The notes under the pieces were generated by a model. The model did not search any database, was not told where the DNA came from, and saw nothing but the letters and a program-made list of their open reading frames with translations. A stretch of 10,575 bases of DNA from Bacillota bacterium (GTDB lineage Bacteria; Bacillota; Clostridia; Acetivibrionales; DTU013), in the NCBI GenBank assembly GCA_023415815.1, contig JAEZJL010000151.1, forward strand, positions 1 through 10,575. Direction: 5' to 3'. Below are positions 7,528 to 10,575 of the stretch, in pieces; the first letter of the stretch is position 1, and every line of letters starts with the position of its first letter. The position numbers were made by a program, and so were the translations under genes.

Positions 7528-7559
7528 GCATTATTTTATGGTAATAATGCTTTTTTTTT
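7528..7559 (+). terminator. Intrinsic terminator of the kinase-regulator operon
   Basis: GCATTATT (7528-7535) pairs perfectly with AATAATGC (7543-7550) around a 7-base loop, and nine T follow. It lies 163 bases past the response regulator stop. The stretch between holds only a 41-codon frame without a ribosome site. This terminator separates the signalling operon from the urt operon, so the latter needs its own promoter. Confidence 0.82.
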
Positions 7560-7585
7560 ATGTTCCGCGTTTCTCTGTTTAAGTG

Positions 7586-7596
7586 TAACATAGAAT
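7586..7596 (+). promoter_or_regulatory. Weak candidate -10 region for the urt operon
   Basis: TAACAT (7586-7591) and TAGAAT (7591-7596) both resemble a -10 box; TAGAAT matches the consensus at five of six positions. No good -35 box sits at the right distance, which would fit a promoter needing an activator such as the adjacent AraC-type regulator (inference). A start near 7603 would place the structured leader right at the 5' end of the transcript. Confidence 0.28.
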
Positions 7597-7608
7597 CAAT
7601 CAATAGAT

Positions 7609-7708
7609 GATCGGTTCCAGGATACGAACCGGTCGAAGGTAGCCACGGCGCTATAAAGAATGGGCATTCTCCGGTGAATGCACATTGCTTATAGCGCCTT
7701 TTGTTTTT
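7609..7708 (+). promoter_or_regulatory. Structured urtA leader, candidate attenuator or riboswitch of unassigned class
   Basis: The first element is a hairpin: GATCGGTTC (7609-7617) pairs with GAACCGGTC (7626-7634) over nine positions, one of them G-U, around the 8-base loop CAGGATAC. Next, GTAGC (7639-7643) can pair with GCTAT (7650-7654) around CACGGC. This short hairpin uses bases needed for the left arm of the downstream terminator, so the two are mutually exclusive. The hexaloop TCCGGT (7670-7675) of the terminator's upper stem is also complementary over five bases to ACCGG (7628-7632) in the first hairpin, a possible pseudoknot. The architecture suggests conditional termination controlled by a ligand or protein. 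It does not match a riboswitch consensus that I can recall well enough to name. Confidence 0.5.
7647..7708 (+). terminator. Leader terminator upstream of urtA
   Basis: GGCGCTATAA (7647-7656) pairs perfectly over 10 bp with TTATAGCGCC (7689-7698), followed by TTTTGTTTTT. Inside it, GCATTC (7664-7669) and GAATGC (7676-7681) form a second stem with a 6-base loop. No gene lies between the previous terminator and this one, and urtA starts about 85 bases later, so it should act within the urt leader rather than end another transcript. Confidence 0.75.
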
Positions 7709-7792
7709 AAAGCGCAGCATCATTAAAAATTCATGGCCGTGAAAAGATGTGATGAGATCAAACTAAAATTTAGTAGTGAAGGGTGGTTAACT

Positions 7793-9076
7793 ATGAAAAG
7801 AACAATATTCGGAGACATGAAGAAAAGAGCCGCAGGAATACTCTCCATGACGCTTGCCGCCGCTATGCTGTTTGCAGGCTGCGGCGCGCAGGGAACATCA
7901 GGAGCGCAGGAGCAGGCTCCGGCGTCAGGCGGCGCTCAGGCATCGGCCCCGGCTGCGGGCGACACGATAAAGGTAGGCATTCTGCATTCCCTGAGCGGGA
8001 CGATGGCAATAAGCGAGGTGTCGGTAAAGGACGCCGAAATGATGGCAATCGAAGAGATCAACGCCGCCGGAGGAGTCCTCGGCAAAAAGCTGGAGCCGGT
8101 CATTGAGGACGGCGCCTCGGATTGGCCCAAATTCGCGGAGAAAGCCAAGAAGCTGCTGCAAAGCGATAAGGTGGCCGCTGTCTTCGGCTGCTGGACTTCG
8201 GCAAGCCGCAAGGCCGTATTGCCCGTATTCGAGGAAAACAAGGGGCTGCTCTGGTATCCGGTGCAGTATGAAGGCATGGAGTCCTCCCCGAACATTTTCT
8301 ATACGGGAGCCGCTCCGAACCAGCAGATAGTGCCGGCCGTCCAATGGCTGCTCGAAAACAAGGGCAAGAAATTCTTCCTCCTCGGCTCGGATTATGTTTT
8401 CCCGAGGACAGCGAATAAAATCATAAAGGCCCAGCTTGCCGCCATGGGCGGAGAGCTGACCGCAGAAGAGTACACCCCTCTCGGGCACACGGATTACAGC
8501 ACGATCATCAATAAAATAAAGACAGCCAAGCCCGACATCGTTTTCAACACGCTGAACGGAGACAGCAACGTCGCCTTCTTCAAGCAGCTGAAGGACGCGG
8601 GAATCACCTCGGCGGACCTCACCACCTGCTCGGTGAGCGTAGCAGAGGAGGAAGTACGCGGTATAGGCGCGGAGAATATGGCAGGGCATCTGGTGTCCTG
8701 GAATTATTACCAGACGACGGACACTCCTGAAAACAGCGAATTTGTCAAGAAGTATAAAGCGAAATACGGAGAAAACCGTGTCACGGACGACCCGATAGAG
8801 GCTGCTTACATAGCCGTATACCTGTGGGCGGAAGCGGTCAAAAAGGCGGGCTCCACCGAAGTGGACAAGGTCAGGGAAGCGGCAAAAGGCATAGAATTCA
8901 AAGCGCCCGAGGGCACTGTGAAAATAGAGGGCGAGAACCAGCACATATGGAAGCCCGTGAGGATAGGCGAAGTACAGGCCGACGGGTTGATCAAGGAAAT
9001 ATGGAGTACCGGCGAATCAGTAAGGCCCGACCCGTATCTGAAGACATACGACTGGGCCAAGGGACTGAGCAACTGA
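7793..9076 (+). CDS. urtA: Urea ABC transporter substrate-binding lipoprotein
   Basis: This 427-residue protein starts with a basic, then hydrophobic signal peptide ending in LFAGC, so Cys30 should be lipidated and the protein held on the outer face of the membrane. A Gly/Ala/Ser-rich linker at about 31-56 leads to the binding domain. Strong UrtA/FmdD-type hallmarks are IKVGILHSLSGTMAISE near 59-75, FGCWTSASRKAVLPVF at about 131-146, and LWYPVQYEGMESSPNIFYTG from about 153, followed by APNQQ. It captures urea, or possibly a short amide, and delivers it to UrtBC. ATG 7793 is chosen because AGGGTGG is well spaced upstream; an upstream in-frame ATG at 7733 would put a non-signal-like sequence before the signal peptide. 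The gene ends with tandem stops TGA TAA. Urea is the best guess for the ligand; FmdD-like amide binding is the alternative. No urease gene is in view. Confidence 0.9.
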   Translation: MKRTIFGDMKKRAAGILSMTLAAAMLFAGCGAQGTSGAQEQAPASGGAQASAPAAGDTIKVGILHSLSGTMAISEVSVKDAEMMAIEEINAAGGVLGKKLEPVIEDGASDWPKFAEKAKKLLQSDKVAAVFGCWTSASRKAVLPVFEENKGLLWYPVQYEGMESSPNIFYTGAAPNQQIVPAVQWLLENKGKKFFLLGSDYVFPRTANKIIKAQLAAMGGELTAEEYTPLGHTDYSTIINKIKTAKPDIVFNTLNGDSNVAFFKQLKDAGITSADLTTCSVSVAEEEVRGIGAENMAGHLVSWNYYQTTDTPENSEFVKKYKAKYGENRVTDDPIEAAYIAVYLWAEAVKKAGSTEVDKVREAAKGIEFKAPEGTVKIEGENQHIWKPVRIGEVQADGLIKEIWSTGESVRPDPYLKTYDWAKGLSN

Positions 9077-9086
9077 TAAGGAGGTC

Positions 9087-9126
9087 TTATCCGTGCGGGA
9101 CGCGTATCCGCCGCCCGCACGGATAA
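9087..9126 (+). repeat. 13-bp perfect inverted repeat (mRNA hairpin) between urtA and urtB
   Basis: TTATCCGTGCGGG (9087-9099) pairs perfectly with CCCGCACGGATAA (9114-9126) around a 14-base loop. No T run follows, so it is not a standard terminator. It begins two bases after a perfect AAGGAGG (9078-9084). A hairpin at this position, just after a binding-protein gene and before permease genes, is a known way to protect the upstream mRNA end or limit read-through, so UrtA could be made in excess of UrtBC. That role is inferred here. Confidence 0.75.
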
Positions 9127-9149
9127 CGACCGCCGGAGCGGGAGGCAAG

Positions 9150-10058
9150 ATGAACACCTATTTACTGCAATTTTTCAACGGCATAAGCGTCAGCTCCATC
9201 CTTCTGCTCGCGGCATTGGGACTGGCGATAACCTTTGGCCTGATGAAGATCATTAATATGGCTCATGGAGAGCTTATCATGATCGGCGCCTATGTGACCT
9301 ACATGGTGCAGAACTTTTTTTTATCGTATGTTGGAAAGGACCTGTTCGGCCTTTACTTTGCCGCCGCGATCCCCGTAGCTTTCATCGTAACGGCGCTGGT
9401 CGGCTGCCTGCTCGAGGCCACAGTCATCAAACGGCTCTACGGAAGGCCGCTTGACAGCCTGTTGGCCACCTGGGGCGTCAGCCTGGTCCTGCAGCAGGCG
9501 GCAAGGAGCATATTCGGAGCTCCGAACGTGGACGTCAAAAGCCCCGGCTGGCTGGAGGGAGGGCTTGTAGTGGCAAAAGACCTTCAGCTGCCGTACAAGA
9601 GGCTGTTCATCATCCTGCTTGTCGCCGTCTGCATATCGGGAGTGTACCTTTTCCTCTATAAAACCCGCAGAGGTCGCAGGATACGCGCGGTAATGCAGAA
9701 CAGGAATATGGCGCAAAGCCTGGGAATCAATACGAGAAGGGTGGACGCCGTAACCTTTGCGCTGGGCTCCGGCCTTGCAGGCATAGCGGGCTGCGCTCTC
9801 ACACTGATCGGCTCTATCGGGCCGACGCTGGGGACCAACTATATCGTAGATACCTTTATGGCCGTCGTCCTCGGCGGAGTGGGCAAGATCATGGGTACAT
9901 TTGCAGGGGCGAGCGCCATAGGCATCGGAAATACTACCTTTGAGTTTTTCACCAATGCCTCGCTGGGGAAGGTGCTTGTATTCCTGACGGTAATAATTTT
10001 TCTCCAATGGAAGCCGCAGGGCTTTTTCACTATTAACAGCCGGGCCCTGGACGAATGA
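9150..10058 (+). CDS. urtB: Urea ABC transporter permease, LivH-type
   Basis: This 302-residue protein is strongly hydrophobic and polytopic. It has the N-terminal pattern of the LivH/UrtB permease family, with ALGLAITFGLMKIINMAHGE (the conserved NMAHGE at 36-41), and a C-terminal VLGGVGKIMGTFAGA stretch in the region that contacts the ATPases. It should pair with UrtC as the membrane channel for urea delivered by UrtA, driven by UrtD/UrtE. ATG 9150 has GGGAGG four bases upstream and gives the usual family N-terminus. A GTG at 9093, 8 bases after a perfect AAGGAGG, is in frame and would add 19 Pro/Ala/Gly-rich residues, but it lies inside the 13-bp hairpin and lacks membrane-protein character. 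The ATG is therefore preferred, without full certainty. Confidence 0.92.
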   Translation: MNTYLLQFFNGISVSSILLLAALGLAITFGLMKIINMAHGELIMIGAYVTYMVQNFFLSYVGKDLFGLYFAAAIPVAFIVTALVGCLLEATVIKRLYGRPLDSLLATWGVSLVLQQAARSIFGAPNVDVKSPGWLEGGLVVAKDLQLPYKRLFIILLVAVCISGVYLFLYKTRRGRRIRAVMQNRNMAQSLGINTRRVDAVTFALGSGLAGIAGCALTLIGSIGPTLGTNYIVDTFMAVVLGGVGKIMGTFAGASAIGIGNTTFEFFTNASLGKVLVFLTVIIFLQWKPQGFFTINSRALDE

Positions 10059-10077
10059 CGGGAGATGATACTGACGG

Positions 10078-10575
10078 ATGAGGATAAATGATAATTTGAG
10101 GAAGGCCCTATCGGGAAAAAACGGCTTTATATTGGCCGTATTCATACTACTGTGCATTGCTCCGCTGGTTTTGTCCGATTTCAGGACGAACCTGCTCGGA
10201 AAATTTGTCGCCTATGCGGTGCTCGCATTGGGCATCGACCTGATCTGGGGCTACACCGGGATACTGAGCCTCGGGCACGGCGTGTTTTTCGGCCTGGGGG
10301 CGTACTGCACGGCAATGTACCTCAAGCTGGAGGCCAGCGGCGGAAAGCTGCCCGATTTCATGTCGTGGAGCGGGCAGGAGACGATGCCGTGGTTCTGGAA
10401 GCCGTTTGAAGCGGCCCCCTTCGCCCTGCTGATGTCGATTTTGCTGCCCATGGCGCTGGCCCTCGTCATCGGGTACCTGACCTTCTTAAACAGGATTCGC
10501 GGCGTATATTTCTGCATACTGACCCAGGCCCTTTCGATTATATTTGTCGTGCTGTTTGTCGGACAGCAGGCGTAC
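10078..10575 (+). CDS. urtC: Urea ABC transporter permease, LivM-type (3' partial)
   Basis: The first 166 residues are present and the frame runs off the window; the family is usually about 350 residues, so roughly half is visible. After a short polar start there are repeated hydrophobic segments. GYTGILSLGHGVFFGLGAY begins near residue 58, the family signature of LivM/UrtC permeases. QETMPWFWKPF and the following FLNRIRGVYFCILTQALS also agree with UrtC. ATG 10078 is the first start after an in-frame TGA, 19 bases past urtB. The nearest Shine-Dalgarno-like GGGAG at 10060-10064 is 13 bases away, farther than ideal, so translation may depend on coupling to urtB. It forms the second half of the permease pair with UrtB. 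Confidence 0.9.
   Translation, partial: MRINDNLRKALSGKNGFILAVFILLCIAPLVLSDFRTNLLGKFVAYAVLALGIDLIWGYTGILSLGHGVFFGLGAYCTAMYLKLEASGGKLPDFMSWSGQETMPWFWKPFEAAPFALLMSILLPMALALVIGYLTFLNRIRGVYFCILTQALSIIFVVLFVGQQAY

Noticed and set aside
7607..7642. An 11-codon reading frame inside the urtA leader, as in leader-peptide attenuation.
   Set aside because: No ribosome site, no run of one amino acid codon, and it merely overlaps the stable first hairpin.
7624..7648. ACGA (7624-7627) and ACGG (7645-7648), like the paired ACGR loops of the guanidine-II (mini-ykkC) riboswitch.
   Set aside because: ACGA is mostly tied up in the 9-bp stem, and ACGG would be closed by a C-C mismatch. The two clean ACGR-capped hairpins of that class are not formed.
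7609..7654. Two-hairpin ANTAR target (hexaloops with A at position 1 and G at position 4) before a nitrogen gene.
   Set aside because: The first loop has eight bases and the second reads CACGGC; neither shows the A1/G4 pattern, though the general layout is similar.
7609..7660. Resemblance of the urtA leader to the ykkC (guanidine-I) riboswitch: GGTTCC, CCGGTC, CACGGCG.
   Set aside because: The downstream conserved block with GGGA-AAAAGCCCGGGAGA-type sequence is absent, and the first hairpin is a continuous stem rather than the ykkC junction. A covariance search would settle it.
1..10575. CRISPR arrays, tRNA or rRNA genes, insertion sequences, attachment sites.
   Set aside because: None seen: no spaced direct-repeat arrays, no transposase motifs or terminal inverted repeats, and no recognisable structural RNA gene.

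Overview
The window looks like a chromosomal piece of an anaerobic Bacillota, most likely a Clostridia member. Base composition looks balanced to slightly GC-rich by eye, AGG/AGA arginine and ATA isoleucine codons are frequent, ribosome sites are strong and purine-rich, the solute-binding protein is a lipoprotein, and the AraC-type response regulator is of the YesN kind typical of this phylum. The species cannot be told from the sequence.

Layout. (1) 1-2226, plus strand: the 3' part of an AlgI/DltB-like membrane O-acyltransferase (MBOAT) overlapping a membrane-anchored SGNH-fold partner, a pair of the kind used to acetylate exopolysaccharide or wall polymer. (2) 2232-3326, minus strand: a soluble REC-histidine kinase, convergent with the SGNH gene across only 5 bases. 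(3) 3327-3554: a divergent control region with one good promoter for each direction, a palindrome between them, and a long hairpin plus U-tract that begins at the predicted transcription start of the rightward promoter. (4) 3555-7364, plus strand: a 903-residue membrane sensor kinase with HisKA, HATPase, REC and Hpt modules, followed with no gap by a REC-AraC response regulator. (5) 7365-7792: an intrinsic terminator, then a structured urtA leader with a second terminator and a possible competing hairpin. (6) 7793 to the end: urtA, urtB and the first half of urtC, a urea-type ABC importer of the branched-chain amino acid transporter superfamily; urtD and urtE would be expected beyond the right edge.

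How the parts may work together. The kinase-regulator pair forms a complete His-Asp-His-Asp relay ending in a DNA-binding protein, and it lies directly upstream of the urea transporter, so urea or nitrogen-responsive control of urt is the simplest reading (inference from position). The transporter also seems to have two RNA-level controls: the terminator in the urtA leader and a 13-bp inverted repeat between urtA and urtB that could keep binding-protein expression above permease expression. The divergent REC-kinase may add an input to, or a drain on, the same relay. The MBOAT/SGNH pair appears unrelated in function. The most interesting non-coding signals are the urtA leader, the start-site hairpin before the sensor kinase, and the urtA-urtB hairpin with its two competing starts.
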